Origin: Deinandra increscens subsp. villosa
Taxonomy: Eukaryota > Streptophyta > Magnoliopsida > Asterales > Asteraceae
Assembly: GCA_039602395.1 (NCBI GenBank)
Contig: JBCNJP010000027.1
Location: 35,411,841 to 35,475,840, forward strand
DNA length: 64,000 bases
Direction of reading: 5' to 3'
In this document: positions 1-11,697 of the stretch, piece by piece
Numbering within the stretch: position 1 is the stretch's first letter
How the letters are laid out: each line of letters opens with the position of its first letter
The notes under the pieces: model-generated
The model's input: only the letters and a program-made list of their open reading frames with translations
What the model was told of the DNA's origin: nothing
Database searches by the model: none
Made by a program: the position numbers and the translations under genes

Positions 1-516
1 CATCAATTGATGAGGTGGCATCCTCTCATTTTAAAAAATCCTATGTGTAATTTTCTTAATTTTTTAAGTTTTTTAAATAAAACTTAATTTCCGGAATTAT
101 TTCCATAAATTCAAAACTTTCCTTTATTCTGAAATTTAAATTAAATTGATTGATTTATTCATTAAATTAAAATATGACCTTCCATAATTTTTACACCTTA
201 ATCTCCTATATATACATTCTACATCTTCACTCATTTCATTCATCATTTTATCAATTCACCAATCTTCTTTGTTCAATTTGTCTTTTCTTTCGATTAAGTT
301 ACAATTGAAAATGTATGTTTTATATTATTTTGAATAATATTAATTGCTTTTGATTACTAATTTAAAATTCTGTATATTATCAATTTCAGATTCAACATTG
401 TTCATATCTTTATATTAATAAATACATGAATGCTACGGATTTTTTTTTGTTTCATTGTTACCCGGCTACCTTTTTGTCCGGTTTCTAAATTTTCATGTTT
501 TGTTTGATAAACAACT

Positions 517-1969
517 ATGGATAACAAAGAAAATAAAGGAAAAAGGAAAATTCGCATGGAACAATCAACACAGAGAAAAACACATGGGATTATGCAAATT
601 TTCTTTTCTTCACAAGTGAACATAAACAATTATGTTTCTCCTTTGTCTTACATCTCAGAGAGTAGAATTTATTATTTAAACATTTCCAGACAACACATGA
701 AACATCTGTTAGATATAAAAAGAGGAAGAAAATTTCAACAATTATCAACACCTGGATGTTCTTTATGTTCAGCAAGTAGTACTTATAGACCTCATATTAG
801 TGACATAACAAATGGTACGAGCTTTCGTTTAAGAACTATCTCAATTTATTATATTATCAACATTTTTTTAAATATATTTATTAATTATTTGTTTTTTATT
901 TTCAGTTAGCACAGATAGTTATTCAAATTATGCTAGATAAAACAGAGAGAGAAGAAAAATGTTAATGGTCGATCGGAGACATGAAAATTTTCAAGTCTAT
1001 GAGAATTCATCTAAGTCCTTAGAAGCTAATAAAGCAACTTCTTCAGTTGCTTTATCTGACAGATAAAACCGTAAGAGCACTCTATTTTAAATAATACTAA
1101 TATATATGAACGATTATCAATATTTGTAATGTTTTCTTTAATTTGATGTGTTTTTTCTATAGGTTGTACTACTTCTCCGGTTTCTTTTACCGGTGGTCCT
1201 ACACCTACCTATAGATCTCCACTTAGTAACATATCAAATTGTATGGTTTTAATTTCTAATTTACGTTGTAAGTAATTATACTAAATATTCATATATATTT
1301 ACATCTTTCAGTTGTTTAAGAACATTTAACGTGTTTGTTTTATATTTAGGTGCACTTTCATCGCGGAATAATTTTGTCGTTTCAGGGATAACTGCTTCTA
1401 CATATCTTCTCACTCCTTTATCAAGCGGGATGAATAATAATGAAGTTATTGGTAAAAGTACTTATAATTAAATAAAGTTACATCGTGTTTTTTTTAACTT
1501 ATAATATTGTGTTAATTTTGTTGAATGCAATTTAAAGGTGATTCTGCAAATGCTTCGAAGGAAAATAGATTCAAAAGAAAGTTGGCACTGGCAGAAAAGA
1601 AGAATAAGAGGTTGCAACTATCTTCAAATATGTCGTCCGCTTCACAAGTCCTTAACCCTCCCCCTACCGTTTTATTAAACGACAATTCAAATGGTATCAT
1701 TAATTTCGATCATCTACTATTACATATAAATTGCAATTTAGCTTTGATAAATTAGTTTTATTTTTAAATTATTAATGTATTTATATTATCTTTTAGCTAC
1801 ATCTTCTTCTTTTTCCGTATCAAGAGTTGCTATTAGAAAGGGCAAAAGAAAAGTGACTCTGTTATCTCCGATACGTATGGTTGATTTAAATTCAGACGAG
1901 GAGGTTGACGTTGAGGCTAATAATGAAGTAGAAGATTATAAAGGCATCTCTAAAGGTTTAATATTTTAA
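517..1969 (+). pseudogene. Helitron N-terminal exon series (degraded)
   Basis: A chain of short open stretches separated by AT-rich intron-like DNA (517-909, about 1163-1246, 1371-1450, 1525-1700, 1795-1969). Two stretches share a similar motif: STYRPHISDITN near 779 and PTYRSPLSNISN near 1200, suggesting repeated exons. Plant Helitron transposase genes often begin with such a low-complexity exon series before the zinc-finger and Rep domain. Exon borders are not certain, and no function beyond the transposon N-terminus can be assigned. Confidence 0.5.
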
Positions 1970-2049
1970 TATGATATTCTTAGTTTATTTATTAATTTTT
2001 ATTATCTAATGGTATTCTGATATTTTTTTATGTTTTGCATATTTTGGAG

Positions 2050-3600
2050 CAGAATATTTTGATGATGGTGATCAGTGCGTTATATGCGATATATGTCACT
2101 CAAAGTTATGGAAGGACGAGTCTAATCACAAGAGGACAAACAGATCGGGTACGAGCTATTCATTTTGCTGCGGATATGGAAAGGTTGAGCTTCCAGAATT
2201 CAAAAACCCGATGAGACCTATCTCAGTCTTTTTAAGTCTTCTAATGCGAAAAGCAAATACTTTGCTAAGAACATTCGGCGCTAAGAACATTCGGCGCTAC
2301 AACTCTATGTTCTCTTTTACCTCTATGGGTGGCAAGATTGACAATAATGTCAATAAAAGTAAAGGGTCGTATACATTACGCTTGAGTGGCGAAAATTATC
2401 ATAGAATTGGAAGCTTGCTGCCTCAAGATGGTAAGATGCCTAAATTCTCTCAGTTATACATCTACGATACAGAGAATGAACTTACAAACCGTTAATCTCA
2501 TTTTAGGTAATTTTCTTTACCTTTACATTTTGTTAATAATATTAAAAATAAGTTATTATCTTATCAACTAATTCCCCATTACGTCTCCAAATAAACCTCA
2601 CTTATGAATGTGTTTTTTTAAACAGTGATACCGACAGGCCATCGAGTTCTTCTAACTCGGCGTTTGAGGTTAAAATTATTCAACAGTTGAAAGATATGTT
2701 TGACTCACAAAATGAGTTGGTCAAAACATAAAGGATGGTGAGGGAATCCTATCAAGAAAATCCTCGGGTCGATTTGAAATTACGACTTATCGGTAGACGG
2801 TCAAAAGATGGAAGAAAATATAACCTTCCGACCGCATTTGAGGTTGCCGTATTAATAATTGGGTATTTGGATGATAATATCGAATCACGCGACATATTTG
2901 TTCGGACTAAATGTGGATATTTGCAGCGTATCAGCGAGCTGCATCCTTCATAACTAGCACTGCAATATCCGCTTCTTTCCCATTCGGTGAAGACTGTTAC
3001 CACGTAGGCATTCTTCATAGGGATGTTATTCTTGATCAGGCTAATCAGAGGAATAAGAAATGTACAATGAGGGAGTATTTCTGTTATCTTTTACAAGATC
3101 GCGTCAACCACTTTTCTTTAATCCTAAACGCGAGGAGGTTATTTCAACAGTTTTTGGTTGACGCTTATACAATGATTGAGGCGCAACGGTTATGGTTTAT
3201 TCGAAACAAACAGAGCACTCTCAGGTGTACGACTTACAGTGACATCAGTAATGCTCAGACTTCAGGTGATACAGATCTTTCCAATAAAGGTCAGCGGGTT
3301 ATACTTCCGTCCTCTTTTACCGATGGGGCTAGATATATGTTGCAGAATTATCTTAATGGAATGTCGATTTACAAATGGTATGGTTATCTAGATTTTTTCA
3401 TCACTATCACAGGCAATCCGAAGTGGCCAGTGATGAGAAGATTTTTAGCTGATACAACTTTACTTTCCCGAGGACAAGCCGAATAACCTTTGCAGACTTT
3501 TCAAAATGAAGCTCGACTCATTAATTACCGATTTAAAGAAGAACTCTACTCTTGGAAGAGTCCAAGCAGGTATTATAAGTTTAAATTCTTATCACTAATT
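2050..3600 (+). pseudogene. Helitron Rep region (Helitron_like_N), broken
   Basis: Begins with a Cys-rich stretch (CVICDICHSKLW, then CCGYGKVELP) followed by the conserved FSFTSMGGKID and QLYIYDTENE motifs, all typical of plant Helitron Rep proteins. The open stretch around 2735-2950 continues into the RISELHPS motif but meets a TAA at 2951-2953. The frame then shifts near 2975, apparently by loss of one base, into 2976-3486, which has the FFITITGNPKWP motif. A further frameshift near 3478 puts the MKLDSLITDLKKNSTLGRVQ motif in another frame. The catalytic HUH (HxH) motif expected next is absent: the fragment near 3700-3760 (start VVYTVG) diverges at once. A tandem duplication of about 19 bases occurs at 2266-2301. 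Confidence 0.85.
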
Positions 3601-3900
3601 TAAATTTCTATTTATTTATGCATCTTATTATAGTTTAAAAATTATTCTATTTGAAAAATGCAGTTTTTAATTCTTAATTTTTTATCTTCTACTTCTACAG
3701 TTGTTTATACCGTTGGACTCATCTATCCGATGGAATCCTTCAAACACAGAGAGTTCTCTTAAAGTCTCCAGGTTAGTTACTTATATTATGTCATTAAATT
3801 CTTCGATTTGGTTCTTAATCTTTATTTTTTTTATTACTATTAATATCTTTCTAATTTTTCCATTTATTAGAATTCATGTTATTTACATAATTTTTTTTAA

Positions 3901-5562
3901 GGTTTATCGTACGATGAAGATCAGATGAAGAATCTGACATTTGGTGAAATAGAGAAAGTGTTGCACCGTCACAACTTAAGCCTCACCAATTTCGCTACAA
4001 TACCGTTTCCTAATAACTTTGTCATAGATTCCGCCAATAACGTCCTTATCAATGAGCAGCTCGACTATGACACGATAGTTCAGGAAAGCGAGTATGAGCG
4101 TCTTCATTCTTCTTTAACGGATGAGCAAAGATCAATATTTAAGGAGATAATGGATGTCGCTGATAAAGACAGAGGTGTGTTTTTTGTTTACGGATATGGT
4201 GGTACTGGAAAGACATTTTTGTGGAATACTCTGTCAACTGCAATTAGATCAAGAAATTAGATTGTTTTAACTGTTGCCTCAAGTGGTATTGCTTCGCTTT
4301 TGTTACCTGGAGGTCGAACAACTCATTCTAGGTTCCACATACCACTCAATCTGACCGAGGACTCGCTCTGTTCCATGTCACGTCATAGTGACATTTCAGA
4401 CTTATTGAAGCAACCAAAGTTGATTATATGGGACGAGGCTCCTATGATACATAAGCATGCCTTTGAAGCTCTAGATAAAAGTCTGAAGGATATTCTATGT
4501 ACCGATATTAACATGGTGGATCGACCTTTGTTTGGTGGTAAAGTTGTTGTTTTCATTGGAGATTTCAGACAGATTATTCCCGTTATGCAAGGCGCTTCAA
4601 ATCAAGATATTGTCACTTCCTGCCTTACTTCATCTTACATTTGGAGAGAGTGCAAGGTTCTAAAGTTAACAAAAAACATGCGTCTTCTTCAAGGTAACAA
4701 TCCATTAGAGATACAAGAAACATGTGATTTTGCTCAATGGCTTTAGGACATTGGTGAGGGAAAAGCCGGCGGAGATAATGATGGTGAGTCAGAAATAGTT
4801 ATTCCTTCTGATCTTCTTATTCATGATTCATCAAATCCGGTTAGCGATCTTATCAATTTTGTTTATCCATCGTTTCTGGACAACTTTTGTGAACAAGTTT
4901 TTTGGTCTGAAAGAGCTATTCTCGCACCAACTAATGAGGTTGTCGATGATATCAACAGTCGTCTGCTTTCTTTGGTTCCCGGTAAAGAACACGAGTATTT
5001 AAGCTCAGATTCTGTATGTCAAGATGAGATTGTAGGTGACGGCGTTGATCATAACTTATACTCACGAGACGTCCTGAATTGTTTACATATATCTGGCATT
5101 CCAAATCATTGTTTTGTGTTGAAAGTTGGTGTTCCTGTTATGTTGCTTAGAAACATTGATAAGAGGAATGAGTTATGTAATGGAACACGTCTTCATATCG
5201 TATCTCTAGGGAAGCATGTTATTGAAGCGGTGGTTATCTCCGGAAGCAATATCGGATTCAGGACTTTTATTCCTAGATTTTCATTGGTTCCAACAGATAA
5301 AAGAGTTGTTTTTCGGTTTAAGAGAAGACAATTTCCGATCTCTGTTTGTTTTGCTATGAATATAAACAATAGCCAATGTCGATCTCTTTTGAGAGTTAGA
5401 TTGTACTTGAAAGATCCCGTCTTCTCTCATTGTCAATTATATGTTGCTTTATCAAGGGTGAAGAGCAAGAAGGGTCTGAAGATCTTGATTTTGGATGAAG
5501 ACGGTCGTCCAACCAATGTAACAAGAAATATAGTGTATAAATCTATCTTCTCAAATTTGTAA
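3901..5562 (+). pseudogene. Helitron PIF1-type DNA helicase, two in-frame stops
   Basis: A C-terminal SF1B helicase that would unwind DNA during rolling-circle transposition. One reading frame covers 3925-5562, interrupted only by TAG at 4258-4260 and TAG at 4744-4746. Visible motifs: Walker A GYGGTGKT (about 4189), motif Ia VASSGIASLLLPGGRTTHS, Walker B LIIWDEAPM (about 4418), motif III FIGDFRQIIPV (about 4555), and the C-terminal MLLRNID, NGTRL and YVALSRVKS motifs. The near-complete motif set with only two nonsense codons suggests modest decay compared with the upstream Rep part. The protein would run from KNLTFGEIEKVL to the stop at 5560-5562. Confidence 0.9.
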
Positions 5563-5658
5563 TTGTTATTGGATCTTTTTTATTATTATTGAATATTATT
5601 TTACCGATAAGAATTTTTTAGATAGTATATATATCTATAACTTTTTTTTACGTTTTAG

Positions 5659-5688
5659 ACCCGGGTATTTACCCGGGTAAGTGGCTAG
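5659..5688 (+). other. Helitron 3' terminus: hairpin plus CTAG
   Basis: Positions 5659-5678 are two ACCCGGGT arms around a short AT loop and can form a stem of at least 8 bp. Six bases later comes CTAG (5685-5688), followed by T. This matches the canonical Helitron 3' end: a short GC-rich hairpin about 10 bases before CTRR, inserted next to T. Confidence 0.9.
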
Positions 5689-5702
5689 TCTATTATTGTA
5701 CA

Positions 5703-7083
5703 TCAACCTCAAATCTTTTAGCACAACTTCATAATGATTTAATTTTTCACAATTACCTAACTCTGACCATATGATTTTCTAATCACTAACAAAACTGCAT
5801 TTAAAACACAAAGAGAGCATGATTTTGAAATCTATTTAACAAACCCCTAAGCAATATTAGGACATAAATAGAACTTTTTCACTATCTATGGTAAAATAAA
5901 CAAAACATGGTTCGACCCATTTGCAAGTGAATGGGTCAAAGTTGCCATATATTATATTAACTATACTAAAGTAAATCACAGATCTACGGAAACCGAACAA
6001 TAATTGACATGTACCTGGAATTTTCTTCGTACCATCTAGAAGCTTTGCTATATTTGAATATCTAGGGGGTCAAGTGGATGCCAATAGCCCAAGTTTTATC
6101 AGAAAATGCCAGTAAATATTATTATTATCACTATTTTTCAAATTCTTAAATGACATGTGGTTTGCCATATATTTCTTATATTGAGTTGATGACATACAAA
6201 TCGCGTGCAAAATACAAATGATTATGCAACTAACATTCGCAACCTTTGATAAACAATAACACAACAGAGATTTTTTCATAACACAAAAATCACATATCCC
6301 CATTTATCCTCAGCTTGAATCCCTAAATATGATAATCGAGGACCCAAGTTAAAAAAAAATAATAAAAAAAAATCAGAAAACGTACACGAATTTTGGCAGT
6401 TTGATCTTGTCCTTATTCCGGCAATTGAGCCAACTCCTTTCGTATGAATAACCTGATAAAATAAAATATATTTGTTAAAGATTAATACAATAAGATTTTA
6501 CCAACACCATAACCTCTTATCTATCAACACAACAAAGATAAGCTTGACACAATACCACCTAATACCGGTTTTTAATCGCCTTTGAGTTACGTAGCGACCC
6601 AATTTGTAGATCACTTTCCAAACCCAAAAGTAAAGATATCAATTCACCTGTAGTTCAAGAGCCCTTAGGAAACCAAATTGGTGATAATTTAAAACCAAAA
6701 TAAGATTAGTAAACATAAATCAGCCAGAGATAAACATGAGGATGGGATATCAAAGCAACACACAAAAAATGACAGCATCTTATAAATAGATACATAATTC
6801 AAAGAAACCTATAGATTGGAAGTCTCAAGAGACGTAGACAAAAAACACAATCTCTAAATACACAGTTTCAAGTAAGCTCTATACGTATATTTTCATAAAC
6901 TTACAATTCAGAAGATGAAGAATACCGTGGTAAAAAGACAGAGAGAAAACCTACAAAAAGGTAAAAACGTCGTAGGCAAATCTCAAAACAATTAGATGTG
7001 TCACCCAAATTGAAACATCGGTCTAGTAGTAAGCAGATGCGAGACTAACAAATCAACCGCATATGCATCTAGAGAAAGTATAC
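5703..7083. other. AT-rich segment, no gene recognised
   Basis: I see no conserved coding frame. On the minus strand, 6382-6452 looks like a small exon: it follows an AG acceptor, is open (SYERSWLNCRNKDK in one frame) and precedes a GT donor. I cannot assign it to a family. The part next to 7083 is the predicted first intron of the beta-tubulin fragment, with donor GT on the minus strand at 7083-7082. Confidence 0.3.
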
Positions 7084-8682
7084 CTTGTAGGCAGTCATAA
7101 TTCTCGGCTTCCTTCCTGCCAACATCCAAAACCGAGTCAATCAACTCGTCGCCTTCCGTATAATGTCCCTTCGCCCAATTGTTACTGTTGGAATTTTGGG
7201 AGAAAAACTAGTGAAAAATGTGTTTTTTCACTAAGTGTGAAAATGAGTTTTTCACCAACTTTGGACTAAAATAAAATACAGATAACATAGGTTGTTGCCT
7301 CTGTATTTTATAGGTTTGTGTAGTACGTTGTGAGGGCTTTCCAACGCATCAAACCACGTCCAAATCCGAGCTCGTATGAATGAGATATCGAAGCTCAAAG
7401 TTGAGGTCTCGCAACTAGTGAAGCTGCGAAAATTAGAGAGAAAATGCTAAGTATAGCATGTTAACTCATCCCACATTGGTTGGGGATTGAAACCAAAAGT
7501 GGTTTATAAGGTGGGAACCTTACCAACTATTGTTTCCTTTAGTAGGACACATCCCTTGGACCCTGAGGGGTGCGAAGCACCCCTAACTCGCACTCGCACT
7601 CGCACACGCACGCGCGCGTGGCGTGGGCGTATGAGGCGCAATGTGGCGCTTTGATGGCGCACTTTGCACTTCGCACGCTCGCATCGCCGCGAGCCGCTTG
7701 AGAGCCGCCTTACTGTTTTTGGGTTCAACCGGAAGGTGTTCCGGTTGAAGTCCAAGCGGACCTGTGTGGTCTGGGCAGATAGATCAAGCGGAACTGGGTT
7801 CAACCGGAAAAAAATTCCAGCTTGAAGTTCAAGTGGAAAAGGAGCTTGAAGTTCAAGCGGAAGATCAGTTCTTCCGGAAACAGCTGTTACGCGGAGATTC
7901 CTCCGGATTGACAGCTGTAAACGCGTTTTGAGCTAAATAAGGTAATTCCGCGTTAATTAGAAATCAATTTGCATTAAAGACGTTTAATGCAAAGTTTGAC
8001 TACGAATTATTTTGTGTGCTCAACAAGTCATTCCCACCACTATATATACAGCCTCATTAGTTGAGGCTAAACACACCAGAATTCACAGAATTCTTTCTCT
8101 CTGCCTCTCCTCAATAATTCTCTCATCTTCCTCATCGTTCTTGCTCTTCAAGCTTCAAGGTATTTTCAAGCTTAGAGTTATCCCGGCCGTACAATACGGT
8201 TTAGGCGATTGTACCCTGGGAAACAAAACGGATCTTTGGTAGACCCGGAATTTGTTTTAAGGGACCCGGGTTTTGACCCGAAGCCTTCGCCAAGGTTCCT
8301 TGGAACCTTTCTCGTTTTTCTTAAACTAATACTAAAAGATTTTCTCAAAACATTTTCTTTTACTTTCTGTCACCATTCAAATCTTTATTATTTCAATATA
8401 ACTTTCTGTCTTCTTTTATTTCAATTTCATTTCCTTGTAATCTTTTATTTTTTACTTGTATTGTATTTCATTTCCATGTATTGTTCTATTATTTCCTTGT
8501 ACTTGTAATAGGAGTAGATCTATTTCTTTCACTTGTATTGTAATAGAATAGGTTTATTTGATTTGTTGTAATCGTACTAAATAAAATATTTATTTTATTT
8601 TAATTTTACGAACGGTTCTCCTACAGTTACCAGCTCTGGACTGACCAAACACGAAGTTATCAAGCCTGAAGATCTGACCGTA
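7084..8682 (-). pseudogene. Beta-tubulin exon 1 fragment, split by a solo LTR
   Basis: Read on the minus strand, 8682-8626 encodes YGQIFRLDNFVFGQSRAGN. After the inserted LTR, 7185-7084 continues NNWAKGHYTEGDELIDSVLD and then VGRKEAENYDCLQG. This matches the beta-tubulin stretch around residues 105-133, including the GTP-binding FGQSGAGN loop, here with Gly changed to Arg. The match stops at a G/GTATAC donor, where plant beta-tubulin genes have their first intron, so the fragment comes from genomic DNA and not from mRNA. Upstream of 8682 the sequence is unrelated to tubulin, and no exon 2 is visible. It cannot encode a functional tubulin and is best explained as a captured gene fragment. Confidence 0.85.
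7186..8625 (+). mobile_element. Solo LTR, 1440 bp, TSD GTTAC
   Basis: Begins TGTTGGAATTTTG and ends CTCCTACA. It is flanked by GTTAC at 7181-7185 and 8626-8630, a perfect 5-bp target-site duplication. A TATATATA box at 8041-8048 suggests plus-strand transcription. It contains GC-rich Cys/Arg-codon-like simple sequence near 7570-7690 and repeated TTGAAGTTCAAG motifs near 7820-7860, but no coding domain. A single LTR with no internal region is the usual product of LTR-LTR recombination. The retrotransposon family is not identified. Confidence 0.9.
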
Positions 8683-9172
8683 TGCTTGTAATCTTACAAA
8701 TTTGAGGGCAAATCAGAAAGTGTCCGGAACAGACGACAACCGACTGATTTCTTCGTCTATTGGTTGCCTTAGTCAACCGGACTTTCTTTCTGGAGGGCAT
8801 TCCCATTTCTCACCGATTGTGTGTATCGATCTGAAGAGAAGAAGTAAGCAAAATAGGAGATAGTAGCAGAGCATACGCAGGCAATTCATTTTCTTTCTCG
8901 CTCCTTTTCTTTGTCGTTGCAAAAATTAAAGATGAAACGCGTGACCAGTAAGGAACACATGTGTTACCAATATCGAATCATCTCAAGGCTGCTTAAAATG
9001 TGGTACATCTAGTCATTTAAGGTATCAATAAAACCCCAAGCCCTAAAATGCATACCGGAATCGACAGAGCAAGGCGAACCAATTAAAGCCTAAACCCTAA
9101 GAACAATCACAGCCACGTCTGCAACTAAACACTATCATGTGCTTTTGAATCCAAAGAACTCTAAAAACGAAC

Positions 9173-9430
9173 CTTTCGGAGATGAATCGAAACCTAGATC
9201 CTTGAATCGCTTTCGTAGATATGCTAGTCGAAAGAGTGTGGAGAGATCAGCTTCACCTTTTTCTGAAATCGCCACATGAAGAGGATGGCGGTGGTGTGTA
9301 CTGATGAGGCGGATATATTCACATGAAGAGGATGGTGGTGTCGTATACTGATGAGGCAAAAAGAAACTGCAGATGGATGGGAGAGTAGAGATGGGAGAGT
9401 AGGTATGGGAGATAAGCTGCTCTTCCACAC
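9173..9430 (-). other. Exon-like CT-rich leader with splice donor (minus strand)
   Basis: On the minus strand this reads as a CT-rich stretch with duplicated CATCCTCTTCATGTG segments and ends CCGAAAG/GTTCG, a plausible 5' splice site. Downstream to 8690 is a T-rich intron-like region and an exon-like stretch starting near 8815. It resembles a gene 5' leader joined to the tubulin fragment. No protein family is recognised. Confidence 0.35.
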
Positions 9431-9719
9431 ATAAAATCAGGGATGGATGTGTAAAGTCTTCTGAACCAACATATCAAAACACCCTCAAAGTTATACAAAT
9501 TTACAATCATGCCCTCTTCTATTATTGTACAATGTATGCTTTGGAGACTTGTACTCTTTGTTGTGAAGTTTGTACCCTAAGTTGTGTTTTGTTATTATAG
9601 GATAATTTTATGTTATCTTGTTTCCTTTTAAGTACCAACAAACTTTCATTCTATTGTATGTTAGGCTTGCACGATTTTATTTATTTGAATATTAATTAGT
9701 ATGATATATGCCCCGTTTA

Positions 9720-10059
9720 GCATTGTAGCATTGTCTCAATGGTACCGGTGTTGTTTGGACTTTGGGGAAACCCAGGTTCAAACCTCACTGTTGGCAAATG
9801 ATTGATGACCAAGGGCAACCTTGGTTCGAGTCATGATGCCGACCGGTTTTACCCAGCACGCAGGTTACTCCAGATAGTTCAGCTATTGTAGAGGCTTGCA
9901 ACTGTCTAAGCTTGGGTTGAAACCTACGCATGATTTTCCTGGGGAACGTCCATATACCCCACACGACCCCAGCTGAGGCATGGTTAGGACACTCATGTCT
10001 GGCTGTCTGTGGGGTGGACCCTCATCTCCTCCTCTACGGAGGTAGGATAGGTGCGCGAT
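9720..10059 (+). repeat. tRNA-derived SINE-like repeat
   Basis: Near 9728 there is an A-box-like TGTCTCAATGGTACCGG, and near 9772 a B-box-like GGTTCAAACCT, spaced as in a pol III promoter. A second B-box-like GGGTTGAAACCT lies near 9913, so two units or a compound SINE are possible. The downstream 9950-10059 part is GC-richer and unassigned. Confidence 0.45.
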
Positions 10060-10067
10060 GTCCTAAC

Positions 10068-10355
10068 CAGGGGCGGACCCAGTAAGGGCCCAGGGGTAGC
10101 GCCCGCTACCCCTGAACTTTTACCCTGACGTGCAAAATTTTTTTTTTATAGGTTTTCGGTTTTTCGCGACCCCTGAAACGAATTTTTCGCGACCCCTGGA
10201 AGAAATTTTATGGCTTTTACTTAAAAATATGATCAAAAGCCTCTTAAAAATATGATTAAAAGCCCGTTAACTACCAAAAAAAAAATCGGGGACGCTGCCT
10301 CCGAACCCCTGTTAGTCCCCACTACCCCTGATATTCTTTCCTGGATCCGTTACTG
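10068..10355. mobile_element. hAT-type MITE, copy 1 (TSD GTCCTAAC)
   Basis: 288 bp with imperfect terminal inverted repeats: CAGGGGCGGACCC at the left and GGATCCGTTACTG at the right. The flanks carry a perfect 8-bp duplication, GTCCTAAC, at 10060-10067 and 10356-10363; 8 bp is the hAT signature. Sequence and length match the copy at 37627-37895. It has no coding capacity. Confidence 0.92.
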
Positions 10356-10363
10356 GTCCTAAC

Positions 10364-11697
10364 CCATTGTGTCTATCATCAGAACGCATATGACGTGTTA
10401 GAGTTGCATTCAAGACAACTTATTGACTTAATGGATCGAGTAGCACACACATGAATAAGGAGAGAATAAAATCAAGTATTATTGATCAAAAATCACACCT
10501 TCATTCATACTCAAAACTTACATAAATGTGGAAGAAAAGTGCAAAGGAACCACCTGTTATTAAGATCCATTATCCACTACACCAACTAATTTGTTGACCC
10601 ATATCCACCTTTCTGGCCCATATGCTCCATGATCCATTTTTAGCCCGATTTGAATTCAACCCGCAAACAAACCCATCAAGATTAATTCCTACAAACTCGG
10701 TTGTTTTGGGATCAAAAACGAAATAAAACTTCAGGGCTCTTTTCGAAAAACCAATTCGTATTTTCGATTCCTGTCATGAAATCAACTAACTAATTAACTA
10801 AAAAAAACACAAGACTGTAAGAAATTAAAGTCTAAAATAATACAAATAAAAAAAAACCCAATAACTCGAGGAAGATTGCAAGAAGTTAAATCTTAAATAA
10901 GCCAAAAAAAAAAAGGTTGTAAGAAATAAAGTCGCAAAAACATAAATGAACACAAAATGCATGATATAAAGTCTTATAACACAAATAAGTCCAAAAAAAT
11001 ATAGGAGTACATGATTTTCAATTTAGCCCAACTTTTATAGTCAATATGAATATGGGACTAGCTCACTAGCCCAAGAGACGCTTATCTCTTAGGTGGAGTT
11101 CCTGGGTTCAACTTAGGCGTTAATGAATTTAGTTTGGAGAGTAGTTTAGAAGTAAAAGTATGATTTTCTTTTTCTGTTGAAAAAAAAATCTTCTCTTTCG
11201 ATGTGGTTTTGCGGGGCTATTTTGAGTTGGCTATGTACTTGGTATGGCATCTTGTTTTCTTCTCCTCTAAATAGGGAAGATCTTCTTCAGTAGTTAGAGA
11301 AGTCTTTTATATTCAGAAAGAGAAACAAGCTCAAGTTGGCTTTGGCTTATTTGATTATTTGATTATATGGCTCATTTGGCAAGCTTGAAATGCTTTACTT
11401 TTCGAGGGAGATTCCTATCGTTCGCTTTTCTAAAACCACATAGGCACATATACAGTTACGCTTGTTTCATTTGATTTGATTGAAGATAAATCTACTTTGT
11501 GTAATATATCCTAGTCAAAGTGGTGTTACCCTCATAAAAAGAAAAGATAAAAAAGAAAAAAAAGATAAATTATAATAATAATTTGAATCATCCTTTATGT
11601 GATTGGATAAAGATGGCGAGTCATCACTCCACATTCTGATTCATATTATTATACTCATCCACCTAGTAGTCGTCAAATCAGATTTTTTTCATCCTTA
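10364..11697. other. Intergenic repeat-derived DNA
   Basis: No coding frame with a recognisable domain. Around 11048-11110 an A-box-like TAGCTCACTAGCCC and a B-box-like GGGTTCAACTTAG suggest another SINE fragment. 10780-11000 has several degenerate copies of a 'TGTAAGAAATAAAGTC' type motif. Nothing else is recognisable. Confidence 0.4.

Larger units (their letters stand above)
1..5688 (+). mobile_element. Helitron, 3' portion, decayed (5' end outside window)
   Basis: Rolling-circle transposon. The order is N-terminal exon remnants, a Helitron_like_N (Rep) region, then a PIF1-type helicase, all on the plus strand, followed by a hairpin and CTAG end. No 5' TC terminus is identifiable, so the element probably starts left of the window. 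The coding part carries several stops and frameshifts, and the segment that should hold the HUH nuclease motif is missing. The copy is therefore inferred to be non-autonomous. Confidence 0.9.
5689..9531. other. Mosaic segment bounded by a 14-bp direct repeat
   Basis: The 14-mer TCTATTATTGTACA occurs at 5689-5702, directly after the Helitron end, and again at 9518-9531. Between them lie exon-like pieces on the minus strand, including a beta-tubulin fragment, and a later solo LTR. Without that LTR and its duplicated target the enclosed segment is about 2.4 kb. The repeats resemble a target-site duplication of an inserted segment, but I recognise no terminal structures for the carrier. Confidence 0.45.
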
